The position numbers and the translations under genes were made by a program. From positions 1 through 38,780 of the forward strand of contig JAQVXZ010000024.1 in the NCBI GenBank assembly GCA_028708845.1: 38,780 nt of DNA, in the 5' to 3' direction. Origin of the DNA: Bacteroidales bacterium (GTDB lineage: Bacteria; Bacteroidota; Bacteroidia; Bacteroidales; P3). This document shows, one piece after another, positions 8,269 through 16,893 of the stretch (within the stretch, counting starts at the first letter, position 1; each line of letters begins with the position of its first letter). Below the pieces are notes generated by a model that was given only the letters and a program-made list of their open reading frames with translations, was not told the origin of the DNA and made no database searches.

Positions 8269-9333
8269 TTAATTATTAAATTCGTTTTCTGATTCTAAAA
8301 TTATTGGCTCTATATCAACATCACGCAAAAACACATATGGTTTTGAATAATGGAAAGATTTATTTCGTACAATTTTTGAGGTATCTCCCTCTTCAAGAAG
8401 GCTTATTGTATCAGATATTAAATCAAATCCAACTTGTGCCATAATACCTGTATAAGCCATATGGCGAATATTTACTTCAGTTACTTTTAAATTTCCTTCT
8501 TTATCTTCTTTTAAATCAAAAGACAAAACTCCATGAGCTTTTTCTCCTAATTTATTAGAAATAAATTTTATACATTCATCACAAAAAGATAATATATGAT
8601 CTTCATTAATAAAACGACCAAAAGAAGTATTACCTGTAACTTTTGAAGGAACTAAATTAGCCATAACATATTCAGCACATTCTAAAGATGCACCTTTAAT
8701 ATATTCATCATTATAATATAACATTTGATTAGCTAAATGTCTTCCTGTCAAAAATTCACTAACTGTAAATTCATTCAAATCTTTATTAATAAAAAGCCAA
8801 GATTTATAATTATTTTCATCTAATAATTTCAATGAACCTAAACCTCCCGAACCTTGAGTTGCTCTAATCCAACAAGGATAACCAATTTTATTTTCTACTT
8901 CTTCAAATTTTGGATTATCTTGAGTTACTTTTATAGTGATTGGAATAAATTTAGTTCCTTCCAATAAATCAGCCATTATAGATTTATCCATCAAGGAAAT
9001 TGCCATTTTTTTCGATGGCATAAAAGCAGGACAAGGAAATTTTCCATTTTTTTCAAAATAATCACCCCAAACAATAATTTCTTTTTCTGGCTGAACAATA
9101 GCATAATCAATATGATTTTCCTCTATAAGCTTTTTAATAAAAGAAAAATAATTTTTATCGTCTGCCCTAGGAGCAACAAAATGATTATCTAATAAACCAG
9201 GCATAAAAAAGCCAAATGCCTTTGGATTTGTGTCAATCCCTATTAGTTTATATTCAGGATATGTTTTTCTAATATGAGATGCGATTGAACGTGGTGTTGG
9301 TCCACCAATACCTGTTATTAAAATAGTTTTCAT
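8269..9333 (-). CDS. ATP-grasp ligase (carbamoyl-phosphate-synthase-like)
   Basis: A 354-aa ATP-grasp enzyme. The N-terminal Rossmann-like pre-ATP-grasp domain begins ILITGIGGPTPRSIA. The glycine-rich ATP-binding loop is GSGGLGS at 161-167. Metal-binding acidic residues are D273 and E286-x-N288 in the VTEVNIRHMAYTG segment. Such enzymes join a carboxylate to an amine, with an acyl-phosphate intermediate. In polysaccharide loci they are thought to attach amino-acid or other acid side groups to sugars. It is translated 3 bp after the PLP enzyme gene, so both may act on the same residue. The substrate is not readable from sequence. Confidence 0.8.
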   Translation of the reverse strand: MKTILITGIGGPTPRSIASHIRKTYPEYKLIGIDTNPKAFGFFMPGLLDNHFVAPRADDKNYFSFIKKLIEENHIDYAIVQPEKEIIVWGDYFEKNGKFPCPAFMPSKKMAISLMDKSIMADLLEGTKFIPITIKVTQDNPKFEEVENKIGYPCWIRATQGSGGLGSLKLLDENNYKSWLFINKDLNEFTVSEFLTGRHLANQMLYYNDEYIKGASLECAEYVMANLVPSKVTGNTSFGRFINEDHILSFCDECIKFISNKLGEKAHGVLSFDLKEDKEGNLKVTEVNIRHMAYTGIMAQVGFDLISDTISLLEEGDTSKIVRNKSFHYSKPYVFLRDVDIEPIILESENEFNN

Positions 9334-9336
9334 GTA

Positions 9337-10425
9337 TTAAATATTTTGTGTTTTTTCAAATTTATTTATTGTATCAGTAATATATTTCATTTCATCTATT
9401 GAATACCTTTGATCACAAATTATAGATATTTCTCCATTATATAAATCAGGACTAAGTTTACTATCAATTATATTAGGTTTAGGCCAATGAATAGGACAAT
9501 ATATACTGTGATTAATTAAAAAGACTTTTAATTCATTTCGATATTTTGAATTAATGATAATAGGAACAAAAAGAGGAACATAATTTTCAGTTATTTCTTT
9601 ATTTACAAACTTAATAATTTTACTATACCTCAAATTATCAATAATATAAGAAGAATTATCAATTCTTTTTTTTATTATATCTTTTATATTTTGATTAGTA
9701 AGAATTCTAATAGAAATATCATCCATATTATAAAATCTATAATCTAAATTCAATCTATCATTAAACTCTTTATATAAAGACATAAATTCTGATTTATCAA
9801 TACTTATATCTCCATCTATAAACTTTTGCTTTAATTGCATAGCTTTATATTTGATAGGATAATCATCATTTTTTAATGTTTCTTTATCATGGAAAAAATC
9901 ATTTTTTTTATATGCTATACCTCCACTTACCACATTAAACCATTTTCTAATACTTGCAAATGAATAATCAACATAATCAAACATTATGTCTTTTGATAAA
10001 AAAGAATGAGTATCATCATTAATTATAATTGTATTTCTTTCCTTGTAATAAAATATTGTATCTGTGTTTATATAAGTATAAAAACCAAAGTAATTTGTAG
10101 TAATTAATATATCACATTCAATGTTTTTCTCAATTTTACATTCAAAAAAAGAATTATCCTTATTCAATGTAACTTCATAAAAATAAAGCTTAATGTCTCG
10201 TTCAATAAAAGGAGCTAATAATGAATCACAACAATATGATGGTAAATAAACACTTTGAAAAGAATTATTATTCTCGATATCATTTAGAATATAATCTAAA
10301 GCCGTTCTCCCTGAAAAAAGAAGTTTACAATCCTTATAGCCTTTTGAAATCCAATTATAATTTAAATTTGACTCAAAAATACTTTCGGACAACCCACTAA
10401 TTGAAAACTCACTTCCTATTTCCAT
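9337..10425 (-). CDS. Divergent fold-type I PLP-dependent enzyme (DegT-like), function unknown
   Basis: A 362-aa protein with a recognisable but remote aminotransferase plan. A cofactor-phosphate loop FSGRTALDYIL is at 37-47. Acidic D137-D138-T-H should contact the PLP pyridine nitrogen. SFASIRKWF puts the presumed Schiff-base lysine at K161, followed by VSGG. A C-terminal CDQRYSIDEMKYI resembles the end of DegT proteins. It is clearly more divergent and AT-rich than the two other DegT genes here. It overlaps the upstream sugar phosphotransferase gene by 17 bp and is 3 bp from the ATP-grasp gene. It may aminate a sugar or make the amino acid that the ATP-grasp enzyme attaches. Confidence 0.6.
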   Translation of the reverse strand: MEIGSEFSISGLSESIFESNLNYNWISKGYKDCKLLFSGRTALDYILNDIENNNSFQSVYLPSYCCDSLLAPFIERDIKLYFYEVTLNKDNSFFECKIEKNIECDILITTNYFGFYTYINTDTIFYYKERNTIIINDDTHSFLSKDIMFDYVDYSFASIRKWFNVVSGGIAYKKNDFFHDKETLKNDDYPIKYKAMQLKQKFIDGDISIDKSEFMSLYKEFNDRLNLDYRFYNMDDISIRILTNQNIKDIIKKRIDNSSYIIDNLRYSKIIKFVNKEITENYVPLFVPIIINSKYRNELKVFLINHSIYCPIHWPKPNIIDSKLSPDLYNGEISIICDQRYSIDEMKYITDTINKFEKTQNI

Positions 10426-11059
10426 TATCTTTATTTAAATTTTGTTGCATTCTCCATTTATGAAAGTCAATAGCTCCAATTGATTCTTCATTTACGTTTG
10501 CTCTTATAAATACATTTTTTATTGTAAGAAAAAATATCCTCATATCCAATAAAAAACAAATTGAATTTACATATTCAACATCATATTTAAATCTTTCTTC
10601 CCATGATAATGATTTTCTTCCATTAACTTGTGCTAATCCAGTTATACCAGGTCTAACTATATGTCTTTGTTTTTCAATATCATTATAATAATCTAAATAT
10701 ATAACAGCTAATGGTCTTGGACCAATTAAAGACATCTGGCCTAAAAAAACATTAATTAATTGAGGTAATTCATCTAAAGAAGTTTTTCTAATAAATTTAC
10801 CAGCTCTGGTTAATCTGTATTTATCTTTTAAATAATCTCCGTTTTCATCTTTCTTATCATTCATTGATTTGAATTTGATAAGCTTAAATATCTTTTCATT
10901 CTTTCCAGGTCGCAATTGTGTAAAAAAAACTCCAGCCCCATCATTTGCAAAATGAAGAATAATTATTAATAATACGAATAGAGGACTTAATACAATTAAT
11001 CCAAAAAATGATACAAGAATATCTATTAGTCTCTTAAAAATATTTTTATACATGTTCAA
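10409..11059 (-). CDS. Initiating sugar phosphotransferase, copy 3
   Basis: A 216-aa PglC/WcaJ-like phosphoglycosyl transferase. The membrane helix is at about 12-36, the intact dyad D96-E97 in RKTSLDELPQL, MSLIGPRPL at 109-117, and the RPGITGLAQVNGR block after it. The GLAQVNGR segment makes this the copy most like true PglC. It is sandwiched by overlaps with the GT4 gene upstream (14 bp) and the PLP gene downstream (17 bp). That argues for firm co-expression with the flippase-polymerase block. It may therefore be the main initiator of this repeat unit. Confidence 0.9.
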   Translation of the reverse strand: MNMYKNIFKRLIDILVSFFGLIVLSPLFVLLIIILHFANDGAGVFFTQLRPGKNEKIFKLIKFKSMNDKKDENGDYLKDKYRLTRAGKFIRKTSLDELPQLINVFLGQMSLIGPRPLAVIYLDYYNDIEKQRHIVRPGITGLAQVNGRKSLSWEERFKYDVEYVNSICFLLDMRIFFLTIKNVFIRANVNEESIGAIDFHKWRMQQNLNKDNGNRK

Positions 11060-12305
11060 TTACATTAATCAATTTATAGGAAAGCACTTTGTAGTCAAAT
11101 TGCTTTGCAGTTTCTTTTACTCTTTCACACATTGATTCATAATCCTCATTATTCATATTATAAATCTTTAAAATTGCATTTGCATATTTTTCAGGAGTAT
11201 CTAAATCTTCTGCTATTCCAAGATTATTGTTTGTAATTACATCATCATAAGCTATCGGAATATTACATACGATTGGTTTGCCTGCTGCTAAAGACTGAAA
11301 TAACTTTCCTGAACTAATTCCATGATCGCCAAATCCTTTTTGATAGTTTAAAATATTTAAAGAAGCATTTGATAATACATAAGGAACATAAGTCAATGGA
11401 ATCCTTTTTTCTTTAAATACTACATTCGCAATGGAATTATTTTTACAATAATCAATTAAATTCTCTCTTTGATTACCATCTCCGTATATATATAACCTTA
11501 TATTTTCTTTATCTTCTAATAAATCAACTGCATCAATTAATTGTTTAACGTCATTTACTAAACGAATAGAACCCAAATAAATAATTTTGAAAGTACTTGA
11601 GGATTCTATTTCATCATCATTTAGCTTAAACTCAATTTTGTTTCTATTAAAATCATCAATACTTACACCGTTATTAATATAGTGAACTTTTTCTTCATCT
11701 ATTTTGCCGCCAGTTCTATTAGTCCAATTCTTTCCTCTAAGATAATCTATTCCCCCTTCAAAAGAAAAAATAATCTTATTTGCTCTCTCATACAATTTTC
11801 TTTCTTTAGAATAAGCCCATTTTATTATAGGATTTTTTGCACTAATAAGTCCAAAAGTAACAAAACCTTCTGGCCATAAATCCCAAGCTTCTGCAATATA
11901 TTTTGCTTTTAATCTTTTTGCACATGTACTAACTAAATAATCAAAAGGAGCATGAATATTATGTAATATAATATCTGGTTTTTCAAATTTATTCCTATAT
12001 TTTAAAATATTCCATGCAAATTGAAAAATTGAAAACATCCTATCTAAACCATTTCCTTTATATCTTCTAACTTTAATATGAATAAAATTATATTCTCCAT
12101 ACTGAATTTGTTTAAATTTCTTTCCATTATCAACCAAATCTATATTAATTTGCCTTAAAAATCCAGAAGAAATATTTGTTACTTTATATCCGTTCTTTTG
12201 AAGATAATAATTAAATTTTAAATGTCTTTCATTTGAAACATTATCTGGTGGGTTTGTATAGTAATTTACTATCCAAATATGTTTTTGTTTTTTATTTACG
12301 ATCAT
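11046..12305 (-). CDS. Family 4 glycosyltransferase (WbuB-like)
   Basis: A 419-aa GT-B fold enzyme. The N-terminal acceptor domain starts WIVNYYTNPPDNVSNERH. The C-terminal nucleotide-sugar domain contains IIYLGSIRLVNDV and the donor-binding region SSGKLFQSLAAGKPIV, where many relatives have a Glu at the Gln position. Proteins with this start often add the second sugar after a PglC-type initiator, as WbuB does with L-FucNAc. Its overlap with the initiator gene (14 bp) agrees with acting next in the pathway on the cytoplasmic face. It also overlaps the flippase gene upstream by 14 bp. Confidence 0.85.
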   Translation of the reverse strand: MIVNKKQKHIWIVNYYTNPPDNVSNERHLKFNYYLQKNGYKVTNISSGFLRQINIDLVDNGKKFKQIQYGEYNFIHIKVRRYKGNGLDRMFSIFQFAWNILKYRNKFEKPDIILHNIHAPFDYLVSTCAKRLKAKYIAEAWDLWPEGFVTFGLISAKNPIIKWAYSKERKLYERANKIIFSFEGGIDYLRGKNWTNRTGGKIDEEKVHYINNGVSIDDFNRNKIEFKLNDDEIESSSTFKIIYLGSIRLVNDVKQLIDAVDLLEDKENIRLYIYGDGNQRENLIDYCKNNSIANVVFKEKRIPLTYVPYVLSNASLNILNYQKGFGDHGISSGKLFQSLAAGKPIVCNIPIAYDDVITNNNLGIAEDLDTPEKYANAILKIYNMNNEDYESMCERVKETAKQFDYKVLSYKLINVIEHV

Positions 12306-13803
12306 TTTTTTTTAATTTATTTTTTAAAGAGCCTATTATTTCTTTGAAATCAATTCTTTTACTTAGTTCCTTATATGAATATAAAAAAACGAAAAGTGTC
12401 ATTAAGCTTCCATATAAATACATCCATGGATGTCCTACAAATTTATATAATATTAAACTAGCAAAACACATTAAATTTAGGACAACAAATAATTTAACAA
12501 AATCCTTATTAAAAGAGAAATGAAATAGTTTTCTATCAATTATATAGTGCATTATAAAATATACAATATAGCATAAGATATAAGCTATACCTAATCCTGT
12601 CAAACCATAATATTTAAAACCTAAAATATTCAAAATCAAATTAAACAAACCTATTGAAATCTCAGTAATAAAAAAAAGAAAACCCTTCCCTTTTGCCAAC
12701 AATAAAAAAGACATACACCATGAACTTGCTCTAAACAACATAGCAAGTATTGCCCATACAATAAAATCTGTTATTTGTATAAAATCATTAGAATATAAAA
12801 GACTAATAAAAATTGGGGCGAATGTAATTAAAGAAACCACAAGTGGTGAAATTATTAAAATTGCAATTTCTGCTTGTTGATTTACTATTTCATTAGATTT
12901 AATATTATCATTATTAAATTCAGAGAGTCTTGGTAAATAATCTGCTCCCATTGCCGAAAACACCAAACTTACATAATATGTTGTAATAAGAAATCCTGCT
13001 CTATATAAACCTACGTACTCAATACTACTAATTCTCAAGATATATGCATTTGTTACGTATGAAAAAAATAAAGACAGGGAACTACTAAGCATTAAAAAAA
13101 AACCAAGTTTTACCATTCTTGACCCTAAAAACAATGAGCGCCTATAGGAAATATCCGTCTTTACTATATTAATTTTTTTTGAATAGTAAAAAGAAAACAC
13201 TAATCTAGAGAAAGCTGATACAATTAATGCAGGGACGATACCTTTTAATCCTAAAAGATAATATAATGAGACTGATAATACTACACCCAATATGACACTA
13301 AATAAATTTGCTTTAGCATAATTGTTTATATATCTCATTCCTTGAATAAGAGCTAAATGACCACTTATTAATGAATTCAATAATATTATGACAGACAAGA
13401 ACACAAAAGTCCATGTATAATCTTTATTTCCAAAAGTCCATTGGCTTAAAAAGGGTGAAATAATTATTGTTATTAAGGCTCCAATAATACCAGTAAACAA
13501 AATAAAACGTCTAAGAGTTATTATTGTATTGCTAATAACTGTGTAGTCATTAGTACTATTTGCTTCTGCTATTTCTCTAACAGCACTTGTTCTTAAACCT
13601 AATCCACTAATTGAACTGATAGTATTTATTGCTGTATTCAAAAGCCCCTCTATCCCAACTCCAGTAGGACCTAACAATATTGCAAGTATTTTAGATTGTA
13701 AAGCCCCAAAAATAATTTTTAACCCCTCTACACCTCCAAACAATCCTGTTGTCTTAAATATTGAATTGTATGTTTTTGAATTTTTATTCATTAGATAAAT
13801 CAA
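12292..13803 (-). CDS. wzx: O-antigen/capsule repeat-unit flippase (Wzx-like, MATE/MOP superfamily)
   Basis: A 503-aa integral membrane protein with about 12-14 hydrophobic segments and the N-terminal TTGLFGGVEGLKIIFGALQS region typical of polysaccharide flippases. It would move the undecaprenyl-linked repeat unit across the inner membrane for polymerisation. Translation may start at Met5 (MNKNSKTYN) instead of Met1, since the upstream region is AT-rich with no clear ribosome site. The polymerase gene follows upstream by 35 bp, giving the wzy-wzx-GT-initiator order of a Wzx/Wzy-dependent pathway. Substrate specificity cannot be read. Confidence 0.85.
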   Translation of the reverse strand: MIYLMNKNSKTYNSIFKTTGLFGGVEGLKIIFGALQSKILAILLGPTGVGIEGLLNTAINTISSISGLGLRTSAVREIAEANSTNDYTVISNTIITLRRFILFTGIIGALITIIISPFLSQWTFGNKDYTWTFVFLSVIILLNSLISGHLALIQGMRYINNYAKANLFSVILGVVLSVSLYYLLGLKGIVPALIVSAFSRLVFSFYYSKKINIVKTDISYRRSLFLGSRMVKLGFFLMLSSSLSLFFSYVTNAYILRISSIEYVGLYRAGFLITTYYVSLVFSAMGADYLPRLSEFNNDNIKSNEIVNQQAEIAILIISPLVVSLITFAPIFISLLYSNDFIQITDFIVWAILAMLFRASSWCMSFLLLAKGKGFLFFITEISIGLFNLILNILGFKYYGLTGLGIAYILCYIVYFIMHYIIDRKLFHFSFNKDFVKLFVVLNLMCFASLILYKFVGHPWMYLYGSLMTLFVFLYSYKELSKRIDFKEIIGSLKNKLKKNDRK

Positions 13804-13838
13804 AATTTACAAATTAATTATTTTGATAGAAAAAAATA

Positions 13839-14948
13839 TTAAATTATATTTATTCTATATGGAAGATAAGTGCTCCATCTGTTAGGATTACTTCCATTAT
13901 AATTTGGAATTGAAATCTGGTAAGTAAATAATACTAACAGGAATATTGTCATAATCAATTTAATAACACTTTTGTATTTACTATTATATATTTGCAAATA
14001 TAGAGGTATAATAAGTAAAATTACAGTAAGAAAATAAAATGACAATCTAGAACTTAGAGTTGCATTATCTTTAAATAGCAACATAATACAACAACCAATA
14101 TTAAAAATTGTGAAATATGCATCAAATAGCTTTGTATTATTCAAAACTGCTTTCAACTTATCATAAAAAAAAATATTAAATACATTTATCATATAAAATA
14201 TAATTGGTATTCTTGACATGCCTCCGCCTGTAAGTGTAGCACTCCCTGCGTAGTATCTAAAAGAAGAATCACTTTCAATTAACAATAAAATTGAATTTAT
14301 GAATTGATTATTGAGTAAAAATGACATAAATTGTGAACTAGATATGAACACTACTATTATAAATAAAAATATATTAATACTTCTTTTTAAAGGGAAATAA
14401 AACATAGGGATCAAAAGTAATGATATAAGGCTAGATTTATGAATAAAAAAAGAAATAAAAACCATCATTAAAAATTTAAATACTTTTCTTTCTTTCAAAA
14501 AAAAATAACCCCAAAATATTAATGAAGCAGCGAGAGAAAATCTAATTATCGAAAAACTACTCAAATAAAATAATGGCATACATAGATAAAATAATAATGA
14601 AAAGTATTTATTATTAGACATTTTTTCAACACCTAAGTAAATAAATAAAGTAGTAAAGAAAGCATTAATAATAAAAAAAAGTTGTGGGAAATTTAATTCA
14701 TAAGATATAATTGCAAACAATCTTTCTATATATTCAAATCTCAAAATTGAAGACATATCATTTTGCTCAATAGGAAGTCTATAATTCCAATAATCCCAAC
14801 CAACATCATATCTTATTGCAGAGAAAATAAAGATAAATAAAAAAGCGATTTTAGTTGCTTTCTTTTGATCATATATATTAAATATAAAAATGCAAAATAA
14901 TATTAACAAATAATATGGTAAAGACTGTACTACAAACTCAAAAAACAT
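13839..14948 (-). CDS. wzy: EpsG-type polysaccharide polymerase (Wzy-like)
   Basis: A 369-aa, very hydrophobic protein with roughly 10 membrane segments. It has the EpsG-family start (a short helix, then the IRYDVGWDYWNYR loop around residues 46-58). This loop carries the conserved R-x-x-V-G-x-D-x-x-x-Y pattern of EpsG/Wzy polymerases. It would link undecaprenyl-bound repeat units at the periplasmic face. It lies between the flippase and the FdtB-type aminotransferase, 12 bp from the latter. It is among the most AT-rich genes here, as is common for polymerases. Confidence 0.8.
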   Translation of the reverse strand: MFFEFVVQSLPYYLLILFCIFIFNIYDQKKATKIAFLFIFIFSAIRYDVGWDYWNYRLPIEQNDMSSILRFEYIERLFAIISYELNFPQLFFIINAFFTTLFIYLGVEKMSNNKYFSLLFYLCMPLFYLSSFSIIRFSLAASLIFWGYFFLKERKVFKFLMMVFISFFIHKSSLISLLLIPMFYFPLKRSINIFLFIIVVFISSSQFMSFLLNNQFINSILLLIESDSSFRYYAGSATLTGGGMSRIPIIFYMINVFNIFFYDKLKAVLNNTKLFDAYFTIFNIGCCIMLLFKDNATLSSRLSFYFLTVILLIIPLYLQIYNSKYKSVIKLIMTIFLLVLFTYQISIPNYNGSNPNRWSTYLPYRINII

Positions 14949-14960
14949 TATTATTATAGA

Positions 14961-16133
14961 TTAAAACTTATTTATCAATTCCACAACAACCTTAGCTTCT
15001 TCGATACTCATTACAGGAGAAATAGGTAAACTTAATTCCTCATTATGTATTCTTTCAGTAATTACAAATTTTTCACTTTTCACTTTTAGTTTTTCACTAT
15101 TTAAATAGCATTCTTGTTTATGTGGTGGTATTGGATAGTGGATTAAGGTTTGAACTCCGTTTTCTGTTAGGTAGTTTTGCAATTTTTCTCTTTGCTCACA
15201 TAGTATTGGGAAAATATGAAATACATGAGAATTATAATCTACTATCTTTGGTAAGATGATTTTGGGATTCTTTATATTTTCAATATAGTATTTTGCTATT
15301 TCTTTTCTATGAGCATTATCCTTATCCAAATATTTTAGTTTTACTGATAATACAGCTGCTTGAATTTCATCTAAACGAGAATTTCTACCTGTATACTTGA
15401 ATACATATTTCTTTGAAGAGCCATAATTTGCAAGTGTTCTTATTGTATTTGCCAATTCTTCATTATCGGTTGTTACTGCTCCCGCATCTCCAAACGCACC
15501 AAGATTTTTCCCTGGATAGAAAGAATGTCCAGCTGCATCTCCAATTGAACCAGTTCTTTTACCCCCTAACCCCCTGAAGGGGGAAACTGATTTATTGTCT
15601 CCTTCCCCTTTAGGGGATTGAGGGGTATAAACGCAGCCTTGAGCTTGGGCGTTATCTTCAATAAGTTTTAGATTATGTTTCTTGCATATTACTCCAATAT
15701 TATCTGTATAAGCACATCGTCCATAAAGATGAACAATCATTATTGCTTTGGTTTTTGGAGTAATTGCTTCCTCTATTTTATTTTCATCAATTTGAAAAGT
15801 ATTTATATCTGGTTCCACCAAAACAGGGACAAGATTATTTTCAGTAATTGCAAGAATTGAAGCAATATATGTATTAGCAGGAACAATCACCTCGTCACCC
15901 TCTTTCATAATCCCCAACTCAATATATGCCCTAAGAATCCAAATTAAAGCATCCAAACCATTAGCAACTCCAATACAATATTTAGTGCCAATAAATTTAG
16001 AATATTCTTCTTCAAACTTCTTATTTTCCTCACCCTGCAAATACCAACCAGAGTCCACAATCCTATCCACAGCCGCATGTATTTCATCCGAATACTGAGC
16101 TGTTATCTTCTGTAAATCTAAAAACTTAATCAT
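14961..16133 (-). CDS. FdtB/QdtB-type 3-aminotransferase with two repeat-derived insertions
   Basis: A 390-aa DegT/DnrJ/EryC1 aminotransferase that puts the 3-amino group on dTDP-3-keto-6-deoxyhexose. D160 ([10 protein letters not shown]) and Schiff-base K209 ([16 protein letters not shown]) are in place. Two stretches do not belong to the family. Residues about 170-190 (starting [10 protein letters not shown], ending SPFRGLG) interrupt the usual 'xYNGKRTGS' loop and are encoded by a strong palindrome. Residues about 344-355 ([12 protein letters not shown]) lie before the C-terminal [14 protein letters not shown]. Both are in frame, so the enzyme is probably still made. They fall in loops rather than active-site segments. 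Its partners FdtA, FdtC, RfbA and RfbB are upstream in the same direction. Confidence 0.85.
   Translation of the reverse strand: MIKFLDLQKITAQYSDEIHAAVDRIVDSGWYLQGEENKKFEEEYSKFIGTKYCIGVANGLDALIWILRAYIELGIMKEGDEVIVPANTYIASILAITENNLVPVLVEPDINTFQIDENKIEEAITPKTKAIMIVHLYGRCAYTDNIGVICKKHNLKLIEDNAQAQGCVYTPQSPKGEGDNKSVSPFRGLGGKRTGSIGDAAGHSFYPGKNLGAFGDAGAVTTDNEELANTIRTLANYGSSKKYVFKYTGRNSRLDEIQAAVLSVKLKYLDKDNAHRKEIAKYYIENIKNPKIILPKIVDYNSHVFHIFPILCEQREKLQNYLTENGVQTLIHYPIPPHKQECYLNSEKLKVKSEKFVITERIHNEELSLPISPVMSIEEAKVVVELINKF
15069..15098. repeat. K-type repeat inside the FdtB-type coding sequence
   Basis: On the minus strand this reads AGTGAAAAACTAAAAGTGAA followed by AAGTGAAAA, which encodes [10 protein letters not shown]. 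Near-identical DNA occurs within the FdtA-type gene (18601-18632) and in the non-coding gap at about 30640-30668. Confidence 0.7.
15560..15627. repeat. Palindromic element inserted in frame within the FdtB-type gene
   Basis: A 68-bp element with an outer inverted repeat (TACCCCCTAA ... TTGAGGGGTA) enclosing two hairpins, CCCCC-TGAA-GGGGG and CCCC-TTTA-GGGG. It is far more GC-rich than the host gene and would fold into a cruciform. It encodes about 21-23 extra residues without breaking the frame. Similar 'cccctaa...aggggg' elements are common between genes in Bacteroidota. Confidence 0.85.
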
Positions 16134-16893
16134 TTTTCTTTAGAAATTTATTCATATATTCCTTGGGTATGCCAGTTTGAAAGCATTGAGCAAAATAATT
16201 TGATTCATTTTCAATACTTTCATTTATATCATTATAATAATTAGCATTAATTGCTTGTTTTGCTATTGCAATTATATTACTATTTTTTTCCTTAATAATA
16301 TTTGCCATTTTAAAAGCTTCATTCATTAATTCTTCTGATTCACAAATTGAATTAACCAACCCAATTTCTAATGCTTCTTTAGCATTGATTGTTTTTCCAG
16401 TAAATATTAATTCTTTTGCTTTAGATATTCCAATTACATTAGAAAGTCTTTTAGTACCTGAAAATCCTGGTATAATTCCTAAATTAATTTCAGGACTTGA
16501 GAATTTTGAACTAATAGAAGCTAATCTAATATCACAAGAAAGTGCCAATTCGCATCCTCCTCCAATTGCATAGCCATTAATAGCTGCTATAATTGGTTTA
16601 TTTAAAGTTTCAATTTTTAGAAATAGATTGGAGCCTAATTTACTAAATTCTTTCGCTTGATTTTCATCGAATAAAAGCATTTCCTTAATATCAGCACCTG
16701 CAACAAATGATTTTCCAACTCCTGTAATTATTACAACATTAATATCAATATTATTTTCAATAACATCTATTAATTCGGTAAATTCATTTATTAATTCAAT
16801 ATTTAACGAATTAAGAGATTCAGGTCTATTTATATTTATCAAGCAAATGTGATCAAATATTTCAACAACAAAATAATTATACTTACTTTTCAT
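16126..16893 (-). CDS. Crotonase / enoyl-CoA hydratase family protein, copy 2
   Basis: A 255-aa crotonase paralogous to the 6296-7069 gene. The open frame extends upstream to 17007, but that part lies inside the acyltransferase gene and has no family similarity. I place the start at ATG 16893-16891 ([13 protein letters not shown]), which overlaps the upstream stop by 11 bp. Catalytic glutamates are E115 (GGGCE) and E135 ([10 protein letters not shown]), with AGADI for the oxyanion hole. It lies between a hexapeptide acyltransferase and an FdtB-type aminotransferase. It probably prepares the acyl-CoA used to decorate the 3-amino sugar, by analogy with hydroxybutyryl-substituted O-antigen sugars. 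It ends 8 bp inside the FdtB-type gene start. Confidence 0.85.
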   Translation of the reverse strand: MKSKYNYFVVEIFDHICLININRPESLNSLNIELINEFTELIDVIENNIDINVVIITGVGKSFVAGADIKEMLLFDENQAKEFSKLGSNLFLKIETLNKPIIAAINGYAIGGGCELALSCDIRLASISSKFSSPEINLGIIPGFSGTKRLSNVIGISKAKELIFTGKTINAKEALEIGLVNSICESEELMNEAFKMANIIKEKNSNIIAIAKQAINANYYNDINESIENESNYFAQCFQTGIPKEYMNKFLKKND

